The position numbers and the translations under genes were made by a program. Positions 24,685-33,594 of a DNA stretch of 64,000 bases are shown one piece after another (positions within the stretch are counted from its first letter, which is position 1; each line of letters begins with the position of its first letter). The stretch comes from Mycolicibacterium fluoranthenivorans (lineage in GTDB: Bacteria; Actinomycetota; Actinomycetes; Mycobacteriales; Mycobacteriaceae). The stretch spans positions 930,001 to 994,000 of the forward strand of contig NZ_JAANOW010000002.1 of the NCBI RefSeq assembly GCF_011758805.1. Direction: 5' to 3'. Below the pieces are notes generated by a model. It was not told where the DNA came from, searched no databases, and worked only from the letters and a program-made list of their open reading frames with translations.

Positions 24685-25911
24685 ATGACGAAGCGAGTTC
24701 TTACCGTGCTGTCCCTGTCCGTGCTCACCGCCGGCTGCGGCGAGTCCGGCACCGAAGCCGTATCCAGCGAGGCGGCGACCACCACAGCCATGGCGGTCAA
24801 GCCGACCGAACAAGCCTCACCCACACCGCGTCTGGCGTTGAGCTATGACGGCGGCCTGCTCGTGCTGGACGCCGAATCGCTGCAGCAGGTCGCCGATATC
24901 CCGGTCGACGGTTTCGTCCGGCTGAACTCCGCCGCCAACGGTCGCCACGTCCTGGTCTCGCAGTCCGACGGTTTCGCCGTTCTGGACATGGGCACCTGGA
25001 CCGCCCGCCACGGCGACCACGGGCATCACTACACGGCACCTCCCACGCTGACGGATATCCGCTTCGGCGGTGCCGAGCCCGGGCATGTGGTCGCACATGA
25101 CGGCATGCTCACGCTATTCAGCGACGGCACCGGAGCCGTCGACGTGGTGGACCCGGCGAAACTGCTCAAGGGGGACACCGCCGCGCGCAGCGCCACTGTG
25201 ACCGCGCCGCATCACGGTGTCGCCGTGGCACGCGCCGACGGCACCACCGTGGTCAGCGTCGGAGACAGTGAAACCCGTTCCGGCGCCGTCATTCTCGACG
25301 GCACCGGCGTCCCCGTCGCCACCAATGAGACCTGCCCGGGGCTACACGGTGAGGCGGCCGCCGCCGGTGGGACGCTGACCTTCGGCTGCCAGGACGGCAT
25401 CCTCATCGTGCGGGGCAACGCTATCCGCAAGGTGGCCAGCCCCGACCCCTATGGCCGCATCGGCAACCAGGCCGGCAGCGACGTGTCACCGGTGGTGCTC
25501 GGCGACTACAAGACCGACCCGGACGCCGAATTGGAGCGGCCCCGCCGGTTCACCCTCACCGACACCGCGACCGGGGCCCTGCGGGTGGTGCCCGTCGACG
25601 CCAGCTACAGCTTCCGGTCCCTGGACCGCGGACCCAAGGGGGAGGCGGTCATCCTGGGCACCGACGGGCACCTGCACGTCTTCGATCCGGTGACGGCCCA
25701 GCGCACCGCGCACATCGCCGCCATCGACGCCTGGACTGAGCCCGACGAGTGGCAGTCGCCCATGCCCAATCTGCACATCCAGGACGGTGTCGCCTTCGTC
25801 AGTGACCCGGCAGCCCAGCGTCTGGTGGCGATCGACCTGTCCGACGGTACGACGGTGGCGCAGACGCAGGTGGCACATCCGACGGTGGAGTTGACCGGCG
25901 TCGGCGGCTGA
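24685..25911 (+). CDS. aztD: AztD-like periplasmic zinc metallochaperone lipoprotein
   Basis: The 408-residue protein has a lipoprotein signal (LTAGC, lipidated C18), a Ser/Thr-rich linker and then a beta-propeller-like body with repeated (V/L)LDxx and VDP strands. A His-rich loop HGDHGHH (residues 109-115) could bind zinc. AztD proteins hand zinc to the AztC binding protein of an ABC importer. The Zur box upstream supports this. No aztABC genes are adjacent, so the partner must lie elsewhere. A GTG at 24679 is an alternative start. Confidence 0.8.
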   Translation: MTKRVLTVLSLSVLTAGCGESGTEAVSSEAATTTAMAVKPTEQASPTPRLALSYDGGLLVLDAESLQQVADIPVDGFVRLNSAANGRHVLVSQSDGFAVLDMGTWTARHGDHGHHYTAPPTLTDIRFGGAEPGHVVAHDGMLTLFSDGTGAVDVVDPAKLLKGDTAARSATVTAPHHGVAVARADGTTVVSVGDSETRSGAVILDGTGVPVATNETCPGLHGEAAAAGGTLTFGCQDGILIVRGNAIRKVASPDPYGRIGNQAGSDVSPVVLGDYKTDPDAELERPRRFTLTDTATGALRVVPVDASYSFRSLDRGPKGEAVILGTDGHLHVFDPVTAQRTAHIAAIDAWTEPDEWQSPMPNLHIQDGVAFVSDPAAQRLVAIDLSDGTTVAQTQVAHPTVELTGVGG

Positions 25912-25941
25912 GCCCCGATCGCACCCTGCCAGACTGGGGCG

Positions 25942-27105
25942 GTGCTAAGGATTGGATTGACCGGGGGAATCGGTGCCGGCAAGTCGACGGTGTCCTCGAC
26001 ATTCAGTGAACTCGGCGGGATCGTCGTGGACGGCGACGTCATCGCCCGGGAGGTCGTCGAACCGGGCACCGACGGACTGGCGCGGCTGGTCGAGGCGTTC
26101 GGCGAGGACATTCTGCAACCCGACGGCGCGCTGAACCGGCCCGCCCTGGCGGCGGTGGCGTTCAGCGACGACGAGAAGCGCCAAACCCTGAATGGCATCG
26201 TGCATCCGCTGGTGGCGCACCGCCGCTCCGAACTGATCGCCGCCGCCTCTGAGGACGCCGTGATCGTCGAGGACATCCCGCTGTTGGTGGAGTCCCAGAT
26301 GGCGCCGATGTTCCCGCTGGTGATCGTGGTGAACGCCGACGCCGAACTCCGCGTCGCACGGCTCATCGAGTACCGCGGTTTCACCGAGGCCGACGAACGG
26401 GCCAGGATCGCCGCCCAGGCCACCGAGGAGCAGCGCCGGGCCGTCGCCGACGTGTGGCTGGACAACTCCGGGTCGTCGGGCGAGTTGATCGAAAAGGCAA
26501 GGGGGCTTTGGTATGAGCGCATCCTGCCGTTCGCGCACAACCTGACGGCCGGCTCACCCGCATCCCGCGACAATGTCGTCGTGCCCTATGACCCCACGTG
26601 GCCGGAGCAGGCGCAGCGGATCACGGCCCGACTGCGCACGGCGTGTGGACACCGGGCGGTGCGGATCGATCACATCGGCTCCACCGCGGTACCGGGGATG
26701 GACGGCAAGGACGTGATCGACATCCAGATCACCATCGCCGCGCCCGAAGTGGCCGACGAACTGATCGAACCGCTGCTGGCCGCCGGTTATCCGCAGGTCG
26801 CGTCGGTCACCGCGGACACCGCGCACTCCGATGATACGGCGTTGTGGCACAAGCGGTTTCACGCCTCCGCGGACCCCGGTCGACCCACCAATGTGCACAT
26901 CCGGGTGCAGGGCCGTCCCAACCAGCAGTTCGCGCTGCTGTTCGTGGACTGGCTGAAGGCCAACCCCGGGGTGCGGGCCGACTACCTGGCGGCCAAGCGT
27001 GCCGCGCAGGCCACCGCCGACTACGCACACGCCAAAGAGCCGTGGTTCCTGGACAACTACCGGCGGGCCCGGCTGTGGGCCGACAGCACCGGCTGGCGGT
27101 CCTGA
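25942..27105 (+). CDS. coaE: Dephospho-CoA kinase fused to a GrpB-like nucleotidyltransferase domain
   Basis: The 387-residue protein has CoaE in residues 1-200 (P-loop GLTGGIGAGKST, DADE-type core, RIAAQATEEQRR lid) and a GrpB/UPF0157 domain in 210-385 (VPYDPTWPEQAQRI, HIGSTAVPGMDGKDVIDIQI). CoaE phosphorylates dephospho-CoA in the last step of CoA synthesis. The same fusion is known in M. tuberculosis Rv1631; the second domain's task is unclear. The GTG start sits 2 residues before the core strand. Confidence 0.95.
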   Translation: MLRIGLTGGIGAGKSTVSSTFSELGGIVVDGDVIAREVVEPGTDGLARLVEAFGEDILQPDGALNRPALAAVAFSDDEKRQTLNGIVHPLVAHRRSELIAAASEDAVIVEDIPLLVESQMAPMFPLVIVVNADAELRVARLIEYRGFTEADERARIAAQATEEQRRAVADVWLDNSGSSGELIEKARGLWYERILPFAHNLTAGSPASRDNVVVPYDPTWPEQAQRITARLRTACGHRAVRIDHIGSTAVPGMDGKDVIDIQITIAAPEVADELIEPLLAAGYPQVASVTADTAHSDDTALWHKRFHASADPGRPTNVHIRVQGRPNQQFALLFVDWLKANPGVRADYLAAKRAAQATADYAHAKEPWFLDNYRRARLWADSTGWRS

Positions 27106-27112
27106 CCCGGGA

Positions 27113-27670
27113 CTATTCGGGCGGAGCCGGGACCGTCGTGGGTGCCGGCGCCGGGAGCTGACCGGCGGCCGGGACGTCCAGCGGCGCACCGCACTGCAGC
27201 GTGCCGTACAGCGGATCGTCTTTGACGCGGAACACCCGCGGCGCGATGAACTGATCGGCCTGCACGACGGTCTGGTCGTCGACCAGGATCTCGCAGTGCA
27301 GATTGGATCCGTACGGCCACTGGATGGTCAGCTCCATCCCGGCCAACTTCGGATCCGACATCACGGTGTTGATCTCGAACGTCTGCCCGGGCAGCAGCGT
27401 CGGCTGCTCACTGTTGATGTTGTGGTCGTCGGCCTTGTAGGCCACGGTCGCACCGCGCGACGTGCCGTCGGCCCTGGCCTTGTAGGTGATGTTGTGCAGT
27501 AGCCCGGGGGCCGCGGCCGGGTCCGTCGCCTGGGTGGGGGTCGGGGACGGGGGTGCAGGCTCCGGGTCGGCGGCCGCGACGGCCGGTATCAGCTGCCCTG
27601 CACACAGCAATGCGGCCGAGAGGGCCGCCGCCAGTCCTGCGCGCCTGGTAACACTCATAACGCCAGACAT
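27113..27670 (-). CDS. Exported protein of unknown function with Pro-rich ends
   Basis: The protein has 185 residues from the ATG at 27670, or 181 from the ATG at 27658. It has a signal peptide (GLAAALSAALLCAGQLIPAVAAADP), a Pro/Thr linker and a beta-rich central domain (LHNITYKARADGTSRG, LPGQTFEINTVMSDPKLAGM). Two later Cys may form a disulphide, and the tail is Pro/Ala-rich. The start forms TAATG with the stop of the upstream DUF402 gene, suggesting coupling. It is convergent with coaE. Confidence 0.78.
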   Translation of the reverse strand: MSGVMSVTRRAGLAAALSAALLCAGQLIPAVAAADPEPAPPSPTPTQATDPAAAPGLLHNITYKARADGTSRGATVAYKADDHNINSEQPTLLPGQTFEINTVMSDPKLAGMELTIQWPYGSNLHCEILVDDQTVVQADQFIAPRVFRVKDDPLYGTLQCGAPLDVPAAGQLPAPAPTTVPAPPE

Positions 27671-28182
27671 TACGCCCGCCAGGTCAGCGGCATATCCCGA
27701 CCGGTCAGCCAGCGCTCCAGGTCGTAATCGTGGCGGGCCAGTGCGTCCACCGCCGTCAGCGCGGTCCGGATGGCCTGCTCGGCGGCGTGCGCGTCCAGCA
27801 GTCCGTGCGCCACGGCGGCCACCAACTCGTCGATATCCGCCACGGCGGCGTCCTTGCCGGTGCGCACCACGACATCCAGGTAGTGGTCCTCGGCCTCCCA
27901 GACATCCGGGCCGGCGGTGTACCGGCCGACATCGAGGTAGAAGTCCTGGTCGCGCTCGAAGCCCGGGTTGAAATGGAAGATCGTCGCCCGTAGCCCGAGG
28001 GCCGGCAGCAGCCAGGACTCCAGATAGTGGAATTGGGCCCGGCCGGGCGTGGGCCGGGCCATGTACAGACCCCACGGCTGCACCGTGTAGACGTCCACCG
28101 CCCGGACGATTCCCTTGGGATCGGTGTTGGTGCGGGCGTGGAGGTCGAAGATCTCGCGTTTGGGCGGGTGGATGGCCTGCAC
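27670..28182 (-). CDS. DUF402 family protein (FomD/Ntdp-like)
   Basis: The 170-residue protein has the DUF402 pattern: early basic segment, [20 protein letters not shown], then the acidic [26 protein letters not shown] stretch. Related structures are nucleoside tri/diphosphatases with metal-binding acidic residues. It lies between coaE and uvrB, where M. tuberculosis has Rv1632c. It is divergent from uvrB. Confidence 0.85.
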   Translation of the reverse strand: MQAIHPPKREIFDLHARTNTDPKGIVRAVDVYTVQPWGLYMARPTPGRAQFHYLESWLLPALGLRATIFHFNPGFERDQDFYLDVGRYTAGPDVWEAEDHYLDVVVRTGKDAAVADIDELVAAVAHGLLDAHAAEQAIRTALTAVDALARHDYDLERWLTGRDMPLTWRA

Positions 28183-28223
28183 CGCGTCACGGTAACCCAG
28201 CGCGGCTCAGGTGGGGAATGAAG

Positions 28224-28246
28224 TTGTCGGTGTTCGCGCTTAACCT
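28224..28246 (+). promoter_or_regulatory. RecA-independent DNA-damage (PafBC-type) promoter of uvrB
   Basis: TTGTCGGTG (28224-28232), exactly 8 bases, then TAACCT (28241-28246) fits the mycobacterial RecA-NDp consensus TTGTCRGTG-N8-TAnnnT used by PafBC. The -10 ends 7 bases before the uvrB ATG, so the message would be leaderless. Confidence 0.85.
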
Positions 28247-28253
28247 GGTGACC

Positions 28254-30425
28254 ATGGCTTTCGCTACCGAACATCCCGTACTGGCGCATTCGGAGTACCG
28301 GCCTGCCGCCGACGCCGTGGATGGCATCGTGCGCGCCGGCGGTGCGTTCGAGGTGGTCAGCGAGTACCAGCCGGCCGGTGACCAGCCGGCTGCCATCGAC
28401 GACCTGGAGCGCAGAGTCAGGGCAGGGGAGCGTGACGTCGTGCTGCTCGGCGCCACCGGTACCGGTAAATCGGCGACCACGGCGTGGCTCATCGAACGGC
28501 TGCAGCGGCCCACCCTGGTGATGGCGCCGAACAAGACCCTGGCCGCGCAGCTGGCCAATGAACTGCGGGAGATGTTGCCGCACAACGCTGTCGAGTACTT
28601 CGTGTCGTACTACGACTACTACCAGCCCGAAGCGTATATCGCGCAGACGGACACCTACATCGAGAAGGACAGCTCGATCAACGACGATGTCGAGCGGCTG
28701 CGGCACTCGGCGACGTCGAGCCTGCTCTCGCGCCGCGACGTCGTCGTGGTCGCCTCGGTATCCTGCATCTACGGCCTGGGTACCCCGCAGTCCTATCTGG
28801 ACCGCTCGGTGGAGCTCAAGGTCGGCGACGACGTGCCCCGCGACGGCCTGCTGCGGCTGCTGGTGGACGTGCAGTACGACCGCAACGACATCGCGTTCAC
28901 CCGCGGCTCCTTCCGGGTCCGCGGTGACACCGTCGAGATCATCCCGGCTTACGAGGAACTCGCGATCCGCATCGAGTTCTTCGGCGACGAGGTCGAAGCG
29001 CTGTACTACCTGCACCCGCTGACCGGTGATGTGGTGCGCCAGGTCGACTCGGTGCGTATCTTCCCGGCCACCCACTACGTGGCGGGCCCGGATCGGATGG
29101 CCACCGCGATCTCCAGCATCGAGGCCGAACTCGAGGACCGGCTGGCCGAACTGGAGGGCCAGGGCAAGCTGCTGGAGGCCCAGCGGCTGCGCATGCGCAC
29201 CAACTACGACCTGGAGATGATGAAGCAGGTCGGGTTCTGTTCCGGCATCGAGAACTACTCCCGCCACATCGACGGCCGCGGCGCGGGAACGGCGCCGGCC
29301 ACGCTGATCGACTATTTCCCGGAGGACTTCCTGCTGGTCATCGACGAATCGCACGTCACGGTGCCGCAGATCGGCGGCATGTACGAGGGCGATATGTCGC
29401 GTAAGCGCAATCTGGTGGACTTCGGGTTCCGGCTGCCCTCGGCCGTCGACAACCGCCCGCTGACGTGGGAGGAGTTCGCCGAACGCATCGGCCAGACGGT
29501 CTACCTGTCGGCGACGCCGGGCAACTACGAGATGGCGCAGGCCGGTGGCGAGTTCGTCGAGCAGGTCATCCGCCCCACCGGGCTGGTCGATCCGCAGGTG
29601 CACGTCAAGCCCACCAAGGGCCAGATCGACGATCTGATCGGCGAGATCCGGCTGCGCACCGAACGCGATGAGCGGGTGCTTGTCACCACGCTGACCAAGA
29701 AGATGGCCGAGGATCTCACCGACTATCTGCTGGAGATGGGTATCCGGGTGCGGTACCTGCACTCCGAGGTGGACACGCTGCGGCGGGTCGAACTGCTGCG
29801 ACAGCTGCGGCTCGGCGAGTACGACGTGCTGGTGGGTATCAACCTGCTTCGCGAGGGTCTGGACCTGCCGGAGGTGTCGCTGGTGGCCATCCTCGACGCC
29901 GACAAGGAAGGGTTCCTGCGGTCCCCGCGCAGCCTCATCCAGACCATCGGCCGGGCGGCGCGCAACGTGTCCGGCGAGGTGCACATGTACGCCGACAAGA
30001 TCACCGACTCGATGAAGCAGGCGATCGAGGAGACCGAGCGGCGCCGGGCCAAGCAGATCGCCTACAACGAGGCGCACGGGATCGATCCTCAGCCGCTGCG
30101 CAAGAAGATCGCCGACATCCTCGACCAGGTGTACCGCGAAGCCGATGACACTGAGTCGGTGCAGGTTGGCGGATCGGGCCGGAATGCCTCCCGTGGGCGC
30201 CGCGCGCAGGGCGAACCCGGACGCGCCGTCAGCGCCGGCATTATCGAGGGCCGCGACACCGCGAATATGCCGCGGGCCGAGCTGGCCGACCTGATCAAGG
30301 ACCTCACCGAGCAGATGATGACGGCGGCTCGGGATCTGCAGTTCGAGTTGGCCGCGCGCATCCGCGACGAGATTCAGGATCTGAAGAAGGAGTTGCGCGG
30401 GATGGACGCGGCCGGGCTGAAATGA
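28254..30425 (+). CDS. uvrB: Excinuclease ABC subunit B
   Basis: The 723-residue protein has Walker [12 protein letters not shown], the beta-hairpin region [15 protein letters not shown] that probes the DNA strand, the DEAD-box-like VIDESHV, helicase motifs V and VI ([19 protein letters not shown]) and a C-terminal UVR domain (about 680-720) for UvrC contact. It loads onto damaged DNA with UvrA. The ATG at 28254 is fixed by the leaderless damage promoter just upstream; an in-frame start at 28218 would lie ahead of the -35. Confidence 0.97.
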   Translation: MAFATEHPVLAHSEYRPAADAVDGIVRAGGAFEVVSEYQPAGDQPAAIDDLERRVRAGERDVVLLGATGTGKSATTAWLIERLQRPTLVMAPNKTLAAQLANELREMLPHNAVEYFVSYYDYYQPEAYIAQTDTYIEKDSSINDDVERLRHSATSSLLSRRDVVVVASVSCIYGLGTPQSYLDRSVELKVGDDVPRDGLLRLLVDVQYDRNDIAFTRGSFRVRGDTVEIIPAYEELAIRIEFFGDEVEALYYLHPLTGDVVRQVDSVRIFPATHYVAGPDRMATAISSIEAELEDRLAELEGQGKLLEAQRLRMRTNYDLEMMKQVGFCSGIENYSRHIDGRGAGTAPATLIDYFPEDFLLVIDESHVTVPQIGGMYEGDMSRKRNLVDFGFRLPSAVDNRPLTWEEFAERIGQTVYLSATPGNYEMAQAGGEFVEQVIRPTGLVDPQVHVKPTKGQIDDLIGEIRLRTERDERVLVTTLTKKMAEDLTDYLLEMGIRVRYLHSEVDTLRRVELLRQLRLGEYDVLVGINLLREGLDLPEVSLVAILDADKEGFLRSPRSLIQTIGRAARNVSGEVHMYADKITDSMKQAIEETERRRAKQIAYNEAHGIDPQPLRKKIADILDQVYREADDTESVQVGGSGRNASRGRRAQGEPGRAVSAGIIEGRDTANMPRAELADLIKDLTEQMMTAARDLQFELAARIRDEIQDLKKELRGMDAAGLK

Positions 30426-30432
30426 GCCTCCC

Positions 30433-30463
30433 TTGACCTCAACCGTGGTTGAGCATCTAGCGT
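30433..30463 (+). promoter_or_regulatory. MerR-type promoter with 19-bp spacer
   Basis: A -35 TTGACC (30433-30438) and a -10 TAGCGT (30458-30463) are separated by 19 bp. The spacer region holds a perfect 7-bp inverted repeat CTCAACC-GT-GGTTGAG (30438-30453). This is the geometry of MerR/SoxR-family activator promoters. The -10 ends 7 bases before the GTG of the MFS gene. Confidence 0.75.
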
Positions 30464-30470
30464 CTTCCCG

Positions 30471-31919
30471 GTGACCGAGACACACGCCGAATCCGTGACC
30501 GCAGGCAGCTGGCGAGAGCTCCTCGGCCCGAAAAACCTTGGTGCGTCGACGGTTCTGGCCGGCGGTGTCGCACTGTATGCGACCAACGAATTCCTCACCA
30601 TTAGCCTGCTGCCGAGCGCCGTCGCCGAGATCGGCGGGCACCGGTTCTATGCGTGGGTGACGACGGTCTATCTGGTGGCCTCGGTCGTGGCCGCGACGAC
30701 TGTCGGTGCGGTGCTCAGCCGGCTTGGGCCCCGCTGGTCGTATCTGTCCGGGCTGGCTGTTTTCGGCACCGGCAGCTTGTTGTGCGCCACCGCGCCGACC
30801 ATGGAACTGCTGCTGGTGGGCCGCACCGTGCAGGGCGCGGCAGGTGGCCTGCTGGCCGGCCTGGGCTACGCCGTCATCAATGCGGCTCTGCCGCAGTCGT
30901 TGTGGGTGCGTGCGTCGGCGCTCGTGTCGGCGATGTGGGGTGTGGGTACGCTGCTCGGACCGGCCGGCGGTGGACTGTTCGCCCAGTTCGGTTCGTGGCG
31001 TTGGGCATTCGGCGTCCTGGTGATCCTGACCGCGGCGATGGCCGTGCTGGTGCCCCTGGCGCTGCCCGGTCGCGCCCCGGCGGACAAGCCGGCCGGGGCG
31101 GGTGCACTCCGGATCCCGGTCTGGTCGCTGCTGCTGCTCGGCACGGCCGCCCTGGCGATCAGCGTGGCCGGTATCCCGCGTGATCCGGTGCTCACGTCGG
31201 TCCTGCTGGTCGCGGGGCTGGGTCTGGTCGCGGCGTTCCTCGTGGTGGACAGACGGCTCGCCCGAGCGGGGACGGCACGAGCGTCGGTGTTGCCGCCCAC
31301 GGCATTCCGGCCCGGGCCGCTGAAATGGATCTACCTGACCCTGGGGCTGTTGATGGCGGCGACCATGGTCGACATGTACGTGCCGTTGTTCGGGCAGCGG
31401 CTGGCTCACCTCGAACCGTTGGTGGCGGGGTTCCTCGGGGTCACCCTGGCCGTCGGATGGACGACGGGGGAGATCGCCAGCGCGTCCGTGGAGCGCAGAC
31501 AGGCGGTGACCCGCATCGTGGCCGTCGCGCCGCTGGTGATGGCGATCGGCCTCGGATCCGTCGCGCTGAGTGTGCGAGCCGACGCGTCCGCCGCGGTCAC
31601 GATCGGTTGGGCGGCAGCGCTGATCGTCACCGGCACGGGGATCGGGATGGCCTGGCCGCATCTGTCGGCGTGGGCGATGGGCTCGGTGGACGACGCGGCC
31701 GAAGGAGCAACGGCGGCCGCGGCGATCAACACGGTTCAGCTGATCTGCGGGGCCTTCGGCGCGGGGCTGGCCGGTGTCATCGTCAACGCCAACCAGAACA
31801 ATGACGCCGCGGCGGCACGGTGGATGTTCGGAGTGTTCGCCGTGCTGGCGGCCCTCACCGCGGTGGCGTCATACCGGGCCACCCGAGCGGGTGTTCAGTC
31901 GGGATCTTCGTCGAGCTGA
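30471..31919 (+). CDS. MFS drug-efflux transporter, Rv1634 type (DHA2-like)
   Basis: The 482-residue protein has about 14 hydrophobic segments, the motif-A-like stretch AVLSRLGPRWSYLSG and the antiporter motif C-like GTLLGPAGGG in helix 5. It would export small lipophilic compounds using the proton gradient. It lies directly after uvrB, as in M. tuberculosis. The upstream MerR-type promoter suggests induction by a ligand or redox signal. The MerR gene is not in this window. Its end overlaps mgtC by 25 bp. Confidence 0.92.
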   Translation: MTETHAESVTAGSWRELLGPKNLGASTVLAGGVALYATNEFLTISLLPSAVAEIGGHRFYAWVTTVYLVASVVAATTVGAVLSRLGPRWSYLSGLAVFGTGSLLCATAPTMELLLVGRTVQGAAGGLLAGLGYAVINAALPQSLWVRASALVSAMWGVGTLLGPAGGGLFAQFGSWRWAFGVLVILTAAMAVLVPLALPGRAPADKPAGAGALRIPVWSLLLLGTAALAISVAGIPRDPVLTSVLLVAGLGLVAAFLVVDRRLARAGTARASVLPPTAFRPGPLKWIYLTLGLLMAATMVDMYVPLFGQRLAHLEPLVAGFLGVTLAVGWTTGEIASASVERRQAVTRIVAVAPLVMAIGLGSVALSVRADASAAVTIGWAAALIVTGTGIGMAWPHLSAWAMGSVDDAAEGATAAAAINTVQLICGAFGAGLAGVIVNANQNNDAAAARWMFGVFAVLAALTAVASYRATRAGVQSGSSSS

Positions 31920-32629
31920 CGGATTGACGTCACCCCGGGAATTCCGGCCAACAGCAGCGGTGCCTGGGTGACACCGTTGCCGGCCAGCGTCAGCATCGCG
32001 CCGGCCAGGTGGGCGGGTGCATCCAGCGGCTTCCCGCCGGGGTCGGCGGCCAGCTCCGTGAGCTGCCACTGGCGCCGGTCGCAGGCCGCCAGCAGTTGCG
32101 TCATCACCCCGCGATCCTCCTCGTAGGTGATGTGCATGCGGACCGTCCCTGCCAGTCGGGCGGCCAGCCGGCGCGCCAGCGGCATGAACCCGACGATGAT
32201 CAGGAAGTGGATGGCGGTCACCGTGACAGCCAGCAGTAACAGCCCCGCACCCGCGGCCATACCGATGGCGGCGGACTCCCAGACCGCCGCGGCCGTGGTC
32301 AGACCGTGCACCGCCCCGCGCCGGGTGATGATGATGCCGGCGCCGAGAAAGCCGATGCCCGAGACGATCTGGGCCGCGACCCGGGACGGGTCGACCATCA
32401 CGGTCCCGGCGACCAGCACATCGGTGAAGCCGTACTTACTGATCAGCATGATCAACGCCGCGGCGGTGCCGACGATGGTCTGGGTGCGCAACCCGGCAGC
32501 CTTGCCCTGGATCTCGCGTTCCAAGCCGATCAGCGCGGTCAAGCCGAATGCGGCGAACAACTCGACGATCTGGCGGGTGCCCTGGCCGGGACCGCCGAAC
32601 AGTGGGGGATCGGCCAGCCACTCAATCAT
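31895..32629 (-). CDS. mgtC: MgtC/SapB family membrane protein
   Basis: The 244-residue protein has the MgtC N-terminal membrane part (GLTALIGLEREIQGKAAGLRTQTIVG, about five helices to residue 160, GIGFLGAGIIITRRG) and a C-terminal ACT-like soluble domain (about 165-240). MgtC proteins help survival in low magnesium and in macrophages by acting on ATP synthase or phosphate control rather than by moving magnesium. It is convergent with the MFS gene. Confidence 0.92.
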   Translation of the reverse strand: MIEWLADPPLFGGPGQGTRQIVELFAAFGLTALIGLEREIQGKAAGLRTQTIVGTAAALIMLISKYGFTDVLVAGTVMVDPSRVAAQIVSGIGFLGAGIIITRRGAVHGLTTAAAVWESAAIGMAAGAGLLLLAVTVTAIHFLIIVGFMPLARRLAARLAGTVRMHITYEEDRGVMTQLLAACDRRQWQLTELAADPGGKPLDAPAHLAGAMLTLAGNGVTQAPLLLAGIPGVTSIRQLDEDPD

Positions 32630-32721
32630 GCGAACAACCTAAACCGTGTGTGGCCTGCCGTGATGAGTTTCGGTGTCCGGGCGGGTCGGTACTGGGACAC
32701 GACTCACAGGAGGTCGAACCG

Positions 32722-33474
32722 ATGTCATTGAGCACCGTCTATCCCGACGTGGTGTCCCGCGAGCAGTGGCTCGCGGCGCGAAAGAAGCTGCTGGCACGCG
32801 AACGCGAGGCCACCCACCTGCGTGATGCGGTGAACGCCGAGCGGCGCAGGCTGCCGATGGTGTTGGTCGACAAGGAGTACCGCTTCGACGGCCCGCACGG
32901 CGAGGTCCGGCTCCTTGACTTGTTCGAGGGACGTCAGCAGCTCTACATCCATCACTTCATGTGGCTCGACGATATCGACCAGGGCTGCCCCAGCTGCACC
33001 GCCGCTGCCGACCTGACCTTCACCGAATCGGACCGGGCTCTGCTGACCGCGAAAGGGGTGACGTTCGTCTGTGTGTCGCGGGCACCGTACGCCAGCATCG
33101 CCCGCTACCGCGATGCCCACGGGTGGACGTTCCCGTGGTACTCCTCGCGCGACGGAGATTTCACCTACGACCTCGGCGTCACGCTCGACCCGAAACGTGC
33201 TGTGGTGCAGTACAACTACAAATCGCTCGACGAACTGCGCGCCGACGGCTGGACCGACCGTGACCTGCGCGGCGACTGGCCCGGGGCGAGCGTCTTCCTG
33301 CGCCGCGGTGACGCGGTGTTCCACACGTATTCGACGTACGCCCGCGGGCTGGACCACACCGCGGTCGGGTATCCGTTCCTGGATCTCACCCCGTTCGGCC
33401 GGCAGGAACCCTGGGAGGATTCCCCGCCGGGCTGGCCGCAGAGCGGACTGGCCGCGGGTATGCCGCACGAATAG
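32722..33474 (+). CDS. DUF899 family thioredoxin-fold protein
   Basis: The 250-residue protein has the DUF899 pattern: RREATHLRDAVNAERRRLPMV-like start, HHFMWLDDIDQGCPSCTAAAD with a CxxC pair, and ARYRDAHGWTFPWYSS. The family is related to thioredoxin/AhpC folds, with unproven function. A strong AGGAGG site lies 9 bases before the ATG. It stands alone between mgtC and the P-type ATPase. Confidence 0.9.
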   Translation: MSLSTVYPDVVSREQWLAARKKLLAREREATHLRDAVNAERRRLPMVLVDKEYRFDGPHGEVRLLDLFEGRQQLYIHHFMWLDDIDQGCPSCTAAADLTFTESDRALLTAKGVTFVCVSRAPYASIARYRDAHGWTFPWYSSRDGDFTYDLGVTLDPKRAVVQYNYKSLDELRADGWTDRDLRGDWPGASVFLRRGDAVFHTYSTYARGLDHTAVGYPFLDLTPFGRQEPWEDSPPGWPQSGLAAGMPHE

Positions 33475-33489
33475 TGATCGCGGTGAGCG

Positions 33490-33509
33490 CACCCGTTCTG
33501 CGGCGGGTG
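33490..33509 (+). terminator. Weak hairpin after the DUF899 gene
   Basis: CACCCG (33490-33495) pairs with CGGGTG (33504-33509) across an 8-nt loop, 15 bases after the stop. It has no T run, so termination here is only possible, not clear. Confidence 0.35.
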
Positions 33510-33594
33510 ACTTACGGCTCTAGTCGACACCGGCTTGTCTGGACCAATGTGGAAACCAAGGGATTGGTTGGTGCCGTTCGCGGAGGTGAGGTTG

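Noticed and set aside
27113..28075. A single 320-residue protein covering the exported protein and part of DUF402
   Set aside because: The N-terminal half of that frame is a shadow of the DUF402 gene. The signal peptide start at 27670 or 27658, and the TAATG junction, support two separate genes.
27756..31661. 1,301-codon open frame antisense to uvrB and the MFS gene
   Set aside because: It lies opposite strongly recognised genes, has the Arg/His/Gly-rich composition of a GC-driven shadow frame, and shows no domain.
33475..33594. DosR box upstream of ctpF
   Set aside because: Segments such as GGTGACTTACGGCTC and TGGACCAATGTGGA only partly resemble the DosR consensus, with too many mismatches to report.
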